Shown piece after piece: positions 7,683 to 16,963 of a DNA stretch of 64,000 nucleotides. Under the pieces are notes generated by a model. The model was not told the origin of the DNA. It saw only the letters and a program-made list of their open reading frames with translations, and made no database searches. The first letter of the stretch is position 1, and each line of letters opens with the position of its first letter. The translations under genes and the position numbers were made by a program. This DNA is from RHLJ01 sp963974345 (GTDB lineage: Bacteria; Bacteroidota; Rhodothermia; Balneolales; Balneolaceae): the NCBI GenBank assembly GCA_963974345.1, contig CAXBBW010000013.1, forward strand, positions 62,001 through 126,000, in the 5' to 3' direction.

Positions 7683-10600
7683 TTAAGACTTTCCACCCAT
7701 AAATTCGCTGGGATTTTGCCCAGACTTGTTCTTAAAAGCTGTAGAAAAAACCGAGACGCTTTTGAAGCCTGAGCTATAGGCAATTTCACTAACCGAACCC
7801 GCTTTTTGAGAGAGCAGTTGTTTGGCTTTGACTAACCTGAATTCCCGAATCAAATCCGAAGGAGTTTTTCCGGAAATCTTTTTTAGTTTTTTATACAACG
7901 TTCCTCGGGTCATTGCCACATCACGGGAAAGTTGTTCTACCGAATAGTTTTCATCACTAAATCCCTGCTCCAGACTTTGAGTGATCTTTTCTAATAATTT
8001 CTGATCTGCGGAAGTTACTTCTGAATCCGAAACAGCAATCAAGTATCCATTTTTAGAGAACCGATCTTTTAGTGTTTTCCTGGATTCAATAATATTATGA
8101 GCCCGAAGTTTCACCTCTTCAATATCGAAAGGCTTTACAAGGTAATCGTCAGCCCCCATTCCTAAACCTTCCAACCGATCTGTTTGAAGTGCTTTTGCGG
8201 TTAATAATATGACCGGAATAAAACTGGTTTCTTCTGAGGATTTAAGTTCCTTGCAAAAAGTAAACCCATCCATTTTTGGCATCATTACATCACAAATCAC
8301 TATATCAGGGAGTTCTCTTTTTGCTAATTCAAGTCCCTCTACTCCATTTTCCGCAGTCAGAATCCGGTAGCGTCTTGATAAATGACCCGATAAATAATTT
8401 CGGATGTCTTCATTATCATCAATGATCAGCAACGTGGTATTTTCATTCTCTGAAGGGTTTATAATTACATATTTCTCAGCCACAGGTTTAGTTTCTTCAG
8501 TGAATCTATCCTCAACAGGAACCATATATTCTGTATCCGAAACCTGATCTTCGGCAAAATGAGCTTTTCCTTTTTTTAGTATAACTGTAAATGTAGCTCC
8601 TTCTCCGACAGTACTTTCTGCTTTAATGGTTCCTTTATGCAATTCTACCAACTCTTTAGTTAGGGCAAGACCGATTCCGGTTCCGGCTTCATTTCCTTTA
8701 GTTGATTCATTGGTTTGATAGAACCGATCGAAAACATGATCTATATCTTGTTCTGATATTCCATATCCTGAATCCTTTACACAGATTTCAATAACCTCTT
8801 CATGTTCTTTAATTTCAACATGTATTGAACCACCTTCAGGAGTAAACTTAAACGCATTGGCCAGAAGGTTAATGAATACTTTTTCAATCATATCCACATC
8901 TGCATAGACCCAGGCTTTATCCGGTAGCGATGCATAGACTAATTGTATTCCTTTACGCTCAGCCAATCCTGTAAAGGCCAAACACAGTTGTTTTATCACC
9001 TCGCTTATGTTCACCTTACGGACTTCAATATCTACAGATCCTGATTCCAACTTTGAAATATCTAAGATCTGGTTTACAAGCTTCAACAACCGCTTTGAGT
9101 TTCGAAGAGCCATGTCAATTTGTTCAACATCATCTTCATTGGATGCCATCAATGCACGTTTCTTCAGATCTTCAAGAGGTGCAATTGTTAATGAAAGTGG
9201 AGTTCTGAATTCATGAGAAACATTCGCAAAAAAGGTTGATTTAGCATTGTCTAATTTTAATAATCGTTCCGCCTGATCTTTCAGCTGTATTGTTTGTTCA
9301 TCAACCAGATAGTTCAACTCAATTTCGCGATTTTTCAATACCTGTAGTCTTCCTCGATAAGCAATAAAACCTGTACCGGCTACTAAAAGAAATACTATAA
9401 AGTAAAATAGCTTCGTTTCGTAAAAAAATGGTGCAATACTGATGAGAACAGGAGTTTTGGAAGGCGTCCATAGACCACCAAGGCTTACAGATTCAAGATT
9501 AAACGAATATTCACCGGGTGGTAATCCGGTATAAAAAGCTTCTTGCCTGTATCCAGGAAATCTCCATTCTTTTTCATACCCCTCCATTTTATATCGGAAC
9601 TGGGTATTTTCCGGTTTATTTCCTTCCAGAAAAGCAGCGAAACGAATTTCTAAATTCCGTTCCTCTTTGCCCAACTTTAGCTTCTCATTATCTCCAATGC
9701 GTTGATAGGCTTTCTTATCCGATACTATCTCATAAACCCAGCTTTCTATGGCTTTTTCTGAAGCTTGAATCTCATCTGGGTCTATCACCGCCAAACCTTT
9801 GACCATAGAAAACCAAAATCTTCCATCGCTTGCTTGTATTGCGGTTGATTGCATACCGCCATTGGCTTCATTGCCCGGTAACCCATCACTTTTATCATAA
9901 ATCATGGAGTGGATACTTTCCAAATCGCCATTTGCCACAGCATTTAACTCTGCTTTTGAAACCCAGAAAATCCCTTTATTACAACTCATCCAGAGTCTCT
10001 CATTTCCATCTTCCAAAATGGAGTGAATAACAAGTCCAAACAATCCATTTTCGGGATTATAATAGGTGAATTTTGGATCCTCGTTATTCTTACCAAATTC
10101 AAATCTATTTAAGCCATCTTCGGCCGTACCCACCCAATACACTCCATCAGAATCTTGATACATCGACCGGATGATAGTATTGGACAATTGGTCGTTATGT
10201 TCAAAACTTACAATTTCATCTTGTTCTTCATCATAATACCACAGACCCTTACCAGTGGTACCAAACCATATTTTCCCCGTTTTATCTTCATAAGCAAAGA
10301 TAAAATATGGGGAGGAGTTCACAGTTGGATTCTCATATGTTTTTATCTCATCCATATCTAATATTTGATGGATATTTGTCGCATCACCCACCCAAATTCT
10401 ACCTTTTGAATCTTCAAATAGGGCTTTGACCGTTGTAAATTTTTCCATGTCAGCGATTACTTTAGGTGGTGAAATACGATCCCATTTTATTAATCCGAAA
10501 GAATGTCCAATCCAAATAGTGTTGTTTTTATCTTCCATTATGGTAAAAATACTTCGGGTTTTTTGTTCGGGCAGAAGTTCTTTAAATGATTCAATCTTAC

Positions 10601-11852
10601 CCTCACTTATTCGTTGTATATCCCCATAATACGTTGGAGTTGCCCAAATAACTCCTTCATGATCTTCCATGATGGGATAAAAATTGGGATTAATATCGAA
10701 ATCCTGATCAGTTAATGATTCAAAGGTATTTTTTTTGAGATAATGTAATCCATTGATTTGAGCAAACCATAAATTACCTGAAGGGTCGGTTTTAAAGCTA
10801 TAGTCATATATAGCTCCGTCGAAGTCATCCCGCTTATACACAAGCTTTTCATTGTGATAAATATGGGAACCACTTATCACAAACCACCCTTCAACCTTAA
10901 ACTCTCTAGGAAGCTCATTTACCTCTTCTTGAGATTCTATATACCTAAATTCGTATTTATTAAATAGAAGAATTTTACCACTATAACTCCCCAGGTGAAA
11001 AATATCTTTTGATTCTTCTTCATTAATCATAGTTCCCAGCGTATAAGCAGAAAAATCAGAATCCAACTCATAGCTTTTTATGTCATGATACTCTCCGCTA
11101 ATATGATATAGTTTTCTCTCCCCAAGTACCCAAAGTGCTCCATCGTCTCCCTCTTTAATAGCTTTTACTTCATCTTCCTTTAAGCCATTCTCTTTACCAA
11201 AAATCGATACATTCCCGTTATGAATATGAGATAACTCTGAGGTCCCGGTATTGTACAACCAATGTTCGTTCTCATTTATTGAAACAAGATTTTTTGAACG
11301 AATACCTGTTGTAACAGCCAGTCTTCTAAAGATATCTTTATAAAGTACCCTAACCGAATCATCAGAAAATTGGAATAGACTGTTATTGCTTAACAAGTAA
11401 GTGATTCCTGATGTATCCGTATCAAAGTCCATTCCATCTTTCAGGCCTTCGATCGCTCCAAATTTTTTAAATTTATTTCCTGCATAATTGACAAAGTTAT
11501 TAGTGCCATTTACCGCCACTGTATGCAAGTTAAAAGAGTCATTATCTCCCTTTTTGATTCTTACTAAGCCATTGGTTACTAATTCAGGAGTGTTGTTTTT
11601 ATTATAAACTCTGAAGAGTGGCGGGCTGGAACGAACTAGTCCATCAAACCGAACCAAGCCATTAAAAGTAGTTAACCATATATATCCCTTTTCAGTAATA
11701 AGAAGATCTGTGACCTGATTCACGGGCAAACCATCTTCCGTATTCCAGATTTTATGGTAATACCCTTTAGCTATTTCTTGTGTTTTTACCTCAACAGCTG
11801 AACAGAGAATCGTTAATGTCAGAAAAACTAGCGCCCTATTTATATACCCCAT
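7683..11852 (-). CDS. hybrid two-component regulator (sensor kinase, receiver and AraC DNA-binding domains in one protein)
   Basis: The 1389-residue product has an N-terminal signal sequence, then a long periplasmic region of two-component-type beta-propeller repeats (for example GYIWLTTFNGLVRFDG, GVYWVGTAEDGLNRF) and a Y_Y_Y domain. One transmembrane helix lies at about 812-832. Cytoplasmic parts follow: HisKA with VSHEFRTPLS (His about 880), HATPase with the N box INLLANAFKFTPEGG and DSGYGIS/GTGIGLAL, a receiver with the acidic pair IDDNED and phosphoacceptor Asp in CDVMMPKMDG (about 1187), and an AraC-type helix-turn-helix pair in the last ~100 residues. All key residues are present. It should sense a periplasmic ligand, phosphorylate itself and bind DNA. 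Relatives in Bacteroides control glycan-use loci; no SusC/SusD pair is here. The nearest possible target is the adjacent BspA-like gene. Confidence 0.95.
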   Translation of the reverse strand: MGYINRALVFLTLTILCSAVEVKTQEIAKGYYHKIWNTEDGLPVNQVTDLLITEKGYIWLTTFNGLVRFDGLVRSSPPLFRVYNKNNTPELVTNGLVRIKKGDNDSFNLHTVAVNGTNNFVNYAGNKFKKFGAIEGLKDGMDFDTDTSGITYLLSNNSLFQFSDDSVRVLYKDIFRRLAVTTGIRSKNLVSINENEHWLYNTGTSELSHIHNGNVSIFGKENGLKEDEVKAIKEGDDGALWVLGERKLYHISGEYHDIKSYELDSDFSAYTLGTMINEEESKDIFHLGSYSGKILLFNKYEFRYIESQEEVNELPREFKVEGWFVISGSHIYHNEKLVYKRDDFDGAIYDYSFKTDPSGNLWFAQINGLHYLKKNTFESLTDQDFDINPNFYPIMEDHEGVIWATPTYYGDIQRISEGKIESFKELLPEQKTRSIFTIMEDKNNTIWIGHSFGLIKWDRISPPKVIADMEKFTTVKALFEDSKGRIWVGDATNIHQILDMDEIKTYENPTVNSSPYFIFAYEDKTGKIWFGTTGKGLWYYDEEQDEIVSFEHNDQLSNTIIRSMYQDSDGVYWVGTAEDGLNRFEFGKNNEDPKFTYYNPENGLFGLVIHSILEDGNERLWMSCNKGIFWVSKAELNAVANGDLESIHSMIYDKSDGLPGNEANGGMQSTAIQASDGRFWFSMVKGLAVIDPDEIQASEKAIESWVYEIVSDKKAYQRIGDNEKLKLGKEERNLEIRFAAFLEGNKPENTQFRYKMEGYEKEWRFPGYRQEAFYTGLPPGEYSFNLESVSLGGLWTPSKTPVLISIAPFFYETKLFYFIVFLLVAGTGFIAYRGRLQVLKNREIELNYLVDEQTIQLKDQAERLLKLDNAKSTFFANVSHEFRTPLSLTIAPLEDLKKRALMASNEDDVEQIDMALRNSKRLLKLVNQILDISKLESGSVDIEVRKVNISEVIKQLCLAFTGLAERKGIQLVYASLPDKAWVYADVDMIEKVFINLLANAFKFTPEGGSIHVEIKEHEEVIEICVKDSGYGISEQDIDHVFDRFYQTNESTKGNEAGTGIGLALTKELVELHKGTIKAESTVGEGATFTVILKKGKAHFAEDQVSDTEYMVPVEDRFTEETKPVAEKYVIINPSENENTTLLIIDDNEDIRNYLSGHLSRRYRILTAENGVEGLELAKRELPDIVICDVMMPKMDGFTFCKELKSSEETSFIPVILLTAKALQTDRLEGLGMGADDYLVKPFDIEEVKLRAHNIIESRKTLKDRFSKNGYLIAVSDSEVTSADQKLLEKITQSLEQGFSDENYSVEQLSRDVAMTRGTLYKKLKKISGKTPSDLIREFRLVKAKQLLSQKAGSVSEIAYSSGFKSVSVFSTAFKNKSGQNPSEFMGGKS

Positions 11853-12248
11853 TTTTTAATGTAGGCATTTCTTCCCATTAGGTGAAAGAGCTAAACCCTA
11901 CTCTTTTAATTAAACTAAAACAATGCAATTCAACTCATAACCTGAAAATTTTCTTTTGTTAACAATAGCTTTCTATAAACTTACTGGGTTAAAAACCCAT
12001 ATAAACCTCGGCTAAAACCAATAAATGAATAAAGTAAGAGTTCTTAATAAACTGGGATAAGTTGCTTTAAATTCACCCATTTTTAAATCTCTTAAACTTT
12101 TTGTAATGGTAAGCTGGGCATAGTAAACAAAGAGTATAGATAAACCTTGATATTATTATGTAGTGCCCATCTATTCGTTGCTCAAGTGCATAGATATGTT
12201 CCCAATTTATGCTTGTAGGAATCCAGATAGAGACTTGAAGCCCAAACA
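11853..12248. other. intergenic region without a recognised gene
   Basis: About 400 AT-rich bases lie between the start of the hybrid regulator and the pnp terminator. No frame resembles a protein and no tRNA-like fold was seen. The left end must hold the promoter of the regulator, but I could not identify a convincing -33/-7 pair. A short stem, AAAGAG/CTCTTT, occurs near 11885-11905 with unclear meaning. Confidence 0.5.
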
Positions 12249-12250
12249 AA

Positions 12251-12282
12251 AAAAGGCGCTACCCATTGCTAGGTGCGCCTTT
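12251..12282 (-). terminator. rho-independent terminator of pnp
   Basis: Arms AAAAGGCGC-T-ACC (12251-12263) and GGTGCGCCTTTT (12272-12283) pair with one bulged base. On the minus strand they are followed by a run of seven T. It lies 27 bases beyond the pnp stop and closes the translation gene cluster. Confidence 0.9.
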
Positions 12283-12309
12283 TAAAATCTATTGAAATTG
12301 AAAGATTAC

Positions 12310-14415
12310 TTACCCTTCTCTTTCCATCAATGCTTTTCTTGAAAGACGAAGTTTTCCGCCGTGTTCAACTTTAAGAAGTTTCACATCTAGTTCATCGCCA
12401 AGTTGTAGATAGTCAGATACTTTTTCTACTCGCTCGTGAGCGATTTCGGAGATATGAAGTAGTCCATCTTTACCAGGAGCAATTTCAACAAAAGCTCCGA
12501 AGTCTTTTATAGATTTAACTACACCTTTATAAGTAGCACCTTCTTCAAGATGTCCAACAATCATTTTGATACGGTCTCTGGCTGCTTCAGCTTTGGCAAG
12601 ATCGTTAGATGAAATAGTAATTTGTCCTTTACCATTTTTATCTTCTTCAATCATAATATCAGTACCAGTCTCTTTTTGAAGAGTCTGAATTACTTTACCA
12701 CCAGGTCCAATTACAGCCCCAATATCACTACCATCAATTTCCATTCTTAGGAATTGTGGAGCATATTTAGAGATATTCTCTTTTGGTGCAGAAATAGTTT
12801 TCGCCATTTCACCAAGTATATGTAAACGACCCGTATGAGCTTGCTCAAGAGCTTCTTCAATAGTTTCGAAACTAATACCTTGAACTTTCATATCCATTTG
12901 GCAAGCAGTAATTCCATCAGCAGTACCTGCAGTTTTGAAATCCATGTCTCCCATGAAATCTTCTTCACCACGAATATCTGAAAGAATTGCTGTTTTGTTT
13001 TCTCCAACAATCATTCCCATTGCAATACCTGAAACAGGTTTTTTTAGAGGAACACCAGCGTCCATAAGTGCCATAGATCCACCACAAACAGAAGCCATCG
13101 AAGACGAACCGTTCGATTCCGTGATATCAGAAATGATTCTTACTACATATCCGAATTCTTCAAATGTAGGCATCATCATTCTTAACGAACGTTCAGCTAA
13201 ATGACCATGACCGATTTCGCGACGCCCAGGTCCTCTTAAGAATCCAGCTTCGCCAACAGAGTATGGAGGGAAGTTGTAGTGTAAGTAAAATTGCTTTGCT
13301 TCTTGATCGAATAAAGTATCAACACTTTGCTCATCACGACGAGTACCTAGCGTTGCGGAAACAAGCGCTTGAGTTTCACCACGTGTAAATAAAGAAGAAC
13401 CATGTGCACGAGCTATATAACCAACTTGAGTCCAGATATCACGGATATCGGTAGTTGAACGACCATCTATACGACGACCTTTCTCAAGAATCATATTACG
13501 GAGTTCATTCTTTTCAATGGAGCCAAGAACTTTCTTTACTTCACCAATTTGGTCTTCGAATTCTTCCTTAAGAGCTTCAACAACTTCATTTTTTATATCA
13601 CGAATTTTACCGTTGTAATCTTCCTTGCTTAAACCAATATTTACAACTTCGTTGATTTTTGCAGTGGCCAATTCAGCTACTTTAGCTTCGATAGTTTCGT
13701 CAGCTTTTGGAGCAACGAATTCTCTTTTTTCTTTTCCAAGTTCTTTGCGTAACTCATTTTGGAAATCACACAATTTTTTAATTGCTTCATGTGCAGCTTT
13801 AATAGCAGCAAGCATTTCAGCTTCAGAGATTTCTTTCATCTCTCCTTCAATCATAAGGATACTGTCATCAGTACCACCAACAGTCATATCAATATCACTG
13901 TTTTCTAATTCTGTTCTTGTTGGGTTGATAATATATTCTCCATCAACACGTCCAACTCTAACTTCAGCCATTGGGCCATCGAAAGGGATATCTGAAAGGT
14001 GAATTGCAAGTGAAGCACCAACTCCACCTAATACATCACCATCATTTTCATCATCCGATGAAATAACACTTGAAATAACCTGAGTATCACATACATATCC
14101 TTTTGGGAACAATGGGCGTAGCACACGGTCAATTAAACGACTTGATAAAATTTCTTTTTCGGACGAACGTCCTTCTCTTTTCATAAATCCACCAGGAAAA
14201 CGACCTGCAGCAGAAAAACTTTCTTTATGATCTACAGTAAGTGGGAAAAAATCTTGGCCTGGTTTAGGTTCTTTGGCGCTTACCGCAGTACAAAGTACCA
14301 TGGTGTCTCCCATTCGTACAACAACAGAACCGTCGGCTTGTTTAGCGATACGACCTGTTTCAACGGATAGCACCTTTCCTGGTGCAATTTCTATACTTCT
14401 AAAATCTTCTTTCAT
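12310..14415 (-). CDS. pnp: polyribonucleotide nucleotidyltransferase (PNPase)
   Basis: PNPase degrades RNA phosphorolytically from the 3' end and is part of RNA turnover complexes in the cytoplasm. The 701-residue product has two RNase PH domains (first: MGDTMVLCTAVSAKEPKPGQ and FPGGFMKREGR; second: ARAHGSSLFTRGETQALVSA, FPPYSVGEAGFLRGPGRREI), separated by an alpha-helical linker. A KH domain follows at about 558 (IGAVIGPGGKVIQTLQ) and an S1 domain from about 623 (GVVKSIKDFGAFVEIAPGKD). Length and order are normal. The start ATG is at 14415. It is last in the cluster, after rpsO, and has its own upstream terminator for rpsO at 14506-14531, so it may be read through or use its own promoter in the 14416-14505 gap. 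Confidence 0.98.
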   Translation of the reverse strand: MKEDFRSIEIAPGKVLSVETGRIAKQADGSVVVRMGDTMVLCTAVSAKEPKPGQDFFPLTVDHKESFSAAGRFPGGFMKREGRSSEKEILSSRLIDRVLRPLFPKGYVCDTQVISSVISSDDENDGDVLGGVGASLAIHLSDIPFDGPMAEVRVGRVDGEYIINPTRTELENSDIDMTVGGTDDSILMIEGEMKEISEAEMLAAIKAAHEAIKKLCDFQNELRKELGKEKREFVAPKADETIEAKVAELATAKINEVVNIGLSKEDYNGKIRDIKNEVVEALKEEFEDQIGEVKKVLGSIEKNELRNMILEKGRRIDGRSTTDIRDIWTQVGYIARAHGSSLFTRGETQALVSATLGTRRDEQSVDTLFDQEAKQFYLHYNFPPYSVGEAGFLRGPGRREIGHGHLAERSLRMMMPTFEEFGYVVRIISDITESNGSSSMASVCGGSMALMDAGVPLKKPVSGIAMGMIVGENKTAILSDIRGEEDFMGDMDFKTAGTADGITACQMDMKVQGISFETIEEALEQAHTGRLHILGEMAKTISAPKENISKYAPQFLRMEIDGSDIGAVIGPGGKVIQTLQKETGTDIMIEEDKNGKGQITISSNDLAKAEAARDRIKMIVGHLEEGATYKGVVKSIKDFGAFVEIAPGKDGLLHISEIAHERVEKVSDYLQLGDELDVKLLKVEHGGKLRLSRKALMEREG

Positions 14416-14505
14416 GTATTCTTTTTTGTATTTGGTTTATTGCTTTATCCCCGCCAATAATTCAGGTTGGTTTGATAAGCTAAAAATGAGACAGGGAGAA
14501 TTGAA

Positions 14506-14531
14506 AAAGGCTCCATAGTATTGGAGCCTTT
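14506..14531 (-). terminator. terminator or attenuator between rpsO and pnp
   Basis: Arms AAAGGCTCCA (14506-14515) and TGGAGCCTTT (14522-14531) form a perfect 10-bp stem with a 6-base loop. On the minus strand it is followed by TTCAATTC after the stem's own T run. It lies just after rpsO. A hairpin here in many bacteria both ends rpsO mRNA and influences pnp. Confidence 0.82.
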
Positions 14532-14535
14532 CAAA

Positions 14536-14805
14536 TTATTTACGGATACCGAGTTCTTTAATAAGTTCTCTGTATTTAGCGATATCAGTTTTCATCAAGT
14601 AGTTGAGTAAACGACGTCTTTTACCTACTAATTTTAGTAGTCCACGGCGCGATGCGTGATCTTTTTGATTCTCTTTTAAATGCCCAGTTAAATGATTAAT
14701 TCTGTGCGTAAAAAGGGCAATCTGACCTTCAGTAGTGCCTGTGTTGGCGTCTTCTCCACCAAACTTTTTGAAAATGTCTTTTTTTTCTTCTGCAGTAATG
14801 CTCAT
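14536..14805 (-). CDS. rpsO: 30S ribosomal protein S15
   Basis: The 89-residue product has the S15 core: GTTEGQIALFTHRINHLTGH, LKENQKDHASRRGLLKLVGK and RRRLLNYLMKTDIAKYRELI. S15 binds 16S rRNA early in small-subunit assembly. Length is exactly typical. The gene sits between ribF and pnp, the conserved order in many bacteria. It is separated from ribF (start 14805 against ribF stop 14898) by about 90 bases that may hold a promoter. It is followed within four bases by the stem of its terminator. Confidence 0.98.
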   Translation of the reverse strand: MSITAEEKKDIFKKFGGEDANTGTTEGQIALFTHRINHLTGHLKENQKDHASRRGLLKLVGKRRRLLNYLMKTDIAKYRELIKELGIRK

Positions 14806-14897
14806 TGCAATATTCAGTTATAACTTTTTTATCAATTCGTAGGCTTTTAAGATACAGCTTTTAAGTTAAAGCAACAATCCCGTTAGCATACAAATAT

Positions 14898-15839
14898 TTA
14901 ATCTTTCTTGGACTTCAAAACATCCAAACTATTCTTCTTATCTAACTGGAGTTGTGCTTTCAATTCTTCCATTCCCGAAAACTTCTTCTCATCTCGAATA
15001 CGATCAAAAAAGCGAATTTGTACAGTTTTACCATAAATGCTCTGACTGAAATCAAAGATATTTACTTCTAGGGTTTTAGTGTCTCCATCAAAGGTTGGCC
15101 GAATACCAATATTCATCATTCCTTTGTACCAAATTTCATCAACCCTTACCATTACGGCATAAATTCCATTTTTAGGAATAATTTTATCGGGGTGTTCTGG
15201 CTGGAGGTTTGCGGTTGGAAATCCAATCTGGCGACCTCGTTCATCTCCATGTATTACAACTCCATTTAACATATACGGTCGGCCGAGCAATTTTGCCGCT
15301 TGACTCATATCGCCTTCTTGCTGAATCGAATTTCGAATTACCGTACTGCTTATGGTTAGCTCTCCCATTTCTTTTTTGGAGACTACATATACATCAAAGT
15401 CTAATTCTGGAGCTAAGTTCTCCAGAGTTTCTATAGTTCCTGATCGGTCTCTACCAAAGTGATGATCATAGCCAATTACAAATTCACTGATTCCTATTTT
15501 TTGATAGATTTCATCTTTAACAAAATCTTCGGAACTCAATAGTGAAAAATCTCTCGTAAATGGAATTACACAAAGCTCATCAATTCCTATACTTTCCAGA
15601 ATCTCGGCTCGCTCTTGAAGTGAAGTTAGTAGTCTAATACTTCCACTTTTTGAACTTATTATAGTTCTGGGATGTGGATCGAAGGTTACCACAACACTAC
15701 GAGCATTTCGCTTTTTTGCTTTCTTTACTACTGTTTCCATTAAAGCTCTGTGACCTTCATGCACCCCATCAAAAGTACCTACCGTAACTACCGTGTTAGA
15801 GCTATGCTCGATATCTTTTAAGTAAACTAGGTTAGCCAT
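14898..15839 (-). CDS. ribF: bifunctional riboflavin kinase / FAD synthetase
   Basis: The 313-residue product converts riboflavin to FMN and FMN to FAD. The N-terminal nucleotidyltransferase domain shows VTVGTFDGVHEGHRALM, VVTFDPHPR and FVIGYDHHFGRDRSGT. The C-terminal flavokinase domain shows GRPYMLNGVVIHGDERGRQI, GFPTANL and the GIYAVMV strand. The start ATG at 15839 overlaps the end of truB by 8 bases, so the two are translationally linked. The location next to truB and rpsO is common in bacteria. No FMN riboswitch is present upstream, as expected for a gene inside a translation operon. Confidence 0.97.
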   Translation of the reverse strand: MANLVYLKDIEHSSNTVVTVGTFDGVHEGHRALMETVVKKAKKRNARSVVVTFDPHPRTIISSKSGSIRLLTSLQERAEILESIGIDELCVIPFTRDFSLLSSEDFVKDEIYQKIGISEFVIGYDHHFGRDRSGTIETLENLAPELDFDVYVVSKKEMGELTISSTVIRNSIQQEGDMSQAAKLLGRPYMLNGVVIHGDERGRQIGFPTANLQPEHPDKIIPKNGIYAVMVRVDEIWYKGMMNIGIRPTFDGDTKTLEVNIFDFSQSIYGKTVQIRFFDRIRDEKKFSGMEELKAQLQLDKKNSLDVLKSKKD

Positions 15840-16569
15840 CTTGTCTTAATATATCATCAAGTTCATGCGGTGTGTATGCAATAGCTGAAGAATACTCTCC
15901 AATTTGGGTTCGTTCCAAGGCACTTAAATGAGCTCTGGTTTCCAAAGCTATCCCAAAATCATGCGCAATTGAACGTATATATGTTCCTTTACTACATGTG
16001 ATGCTAAGAATTAATTTCGGAGCGCTGTAATCTATCACTTGATGACTGTGAATTGTTACCGGTCGAGGTTCTAATTCTACTGTCTTTCCTCTTCTAGCAA
16101 GTTCATATAATCTCTGACCATCTCTTTTTAGTGCAGAATACATTGGAGGAACTTGCTGGATATCCCCAGAAAACTGATTCTTTAAAATCTCGTGAATTCT
16201 TTCTTCTGTAATATGATTTGTTGGACCAGTTTCGTCAACATCTGATTCGGCGTCATAACTTGGAGTAGAACCACCAAACGTAATTTCTCCAACATAAGTT
16301 TTTGACATTTCCTGAAGTTGTGAAATAGACTTTGTAGCCTTTCCAGTACATAATATCAATAATCCAGTAGCCATTGGATCAAGCGTACCTGCATGACCTA
16401 CTTTCTTTGTTTTTACTCTACTTCGGATAAATTTTACAGCATCGAAACTCGTCCAATCTTTTTCTTTATTTACAAGAAGAATGGAACCTGCGTTAAAGTC
16501 AAAATCTGAAGATGGTGGATTCGCTTTTGAGAAAACAGGAATTGTTTCTAATGGAAGTGGCTTTGCCAT
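15832..16569 (-). CDS. truB: tRNA pseudouridine-55 synthase
   Basis: TruB makes pseudouridine 55 in the T loop of tRNAs. The 245-residue product has the catalytic motif GHAGTLDPMATGLLILCTGK with its essential Asp, the substrate-binding KTYVGEITFGGSTPSYDAE and later KGTYIRSIAHDFG. It is slightly short because the C-terminal PUA-like part seen in enterobacteria is minimal, which is normal outside that group. The start ATG shares a base with the stop codon of rbfA (TAATG at 16567-16571), and its own end overlaps ribF, so it sits in a tightly coupled operon. Confidence 0.97.
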   Translation of the reverse strand: MAKPLPLETIPVFSKANPPSSDFDFNAGSILLVNKEKDWTSFDAVKFIRSRVKTKKVGHAGTLDPMATGLLILCTGKATKSISQLQEMSKTYVGEITFGGSTPSYDAESDVDETGPTNHITEERIHEILKNQFSGDIQQVPPMYSALKRDGQRLYELARRGKTVELEPRPVTIHSHQVIDYSAPKLILSITCSKGTYIRSIAHDFGIALETRAHLSALERTQIGEYSSAIAYTPHELDDILRQDG

Positions 16570-16943
16570 TATTCTTCGTTATCGTCGGCGGGTGCTTTAG
16601 GCTGTTCATCTACTTTCCTGAACAAGTTCTGCATTTTATTTACGTATTCAGCAGTATCATCAGTATAAAAATGAAGCTCAGGAATTTTTCGAACTTGATT
16701 CTTAATCTTTCCAGCTAATTTATACCTGATTTCGGGAACGTGTTCATCAATAAATTCGTAAACGATTTGTTCGTCTCTACCGGGGGCAAAAACGCTTAAG
16801 TATACTTTTGCAATAGAAAGATCTGGAGTAACCCGGACATTGGTAACAGTGACAAAGGTTCCCTCAGGCTGGAAACTTTTTTGAATAATTTCCCCTAAGT
16901 CTTTTTTAAGGAGTGCGCCTAATCTTTCGACTCTAAAACTCAT
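16569..16943 (-). CDS. rbfA: 30S ribosome-binding factor A
   Basis: RbfA binds the 30S subunit during late maturation of 16S rRNA. The 124-residue product has the KH-like RbfA fold: RVERLGALLKKDLGEIIQKS, VTVTNVRVTPDLSIAKVYLS and IRYKLAGKIKNQVRKIPELH, followed by FYTDDTAEY. A short acidic tail (PADDNEE) ends the protein. It lies 20 bases after infB and is joined to truB by a TAATG overlap, matching the standard infB-rbfA-truB order. Confidence 0.96.
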   Translation of the reverse strand: MSFRVERLGALLKKDLGEIIQKSFQPEGTFVTVTNVRVTPDLSIAKVYLSVFAPGRDEQIVYEFIDEHVPEIRYKLAGKIKNQVRKIPELHFYTDDTAEYVNKMQNLFRKVDEQPKAPADDNEE

Positions 16944-16963
16944 ACGTGCAGATTAAACAGTTA

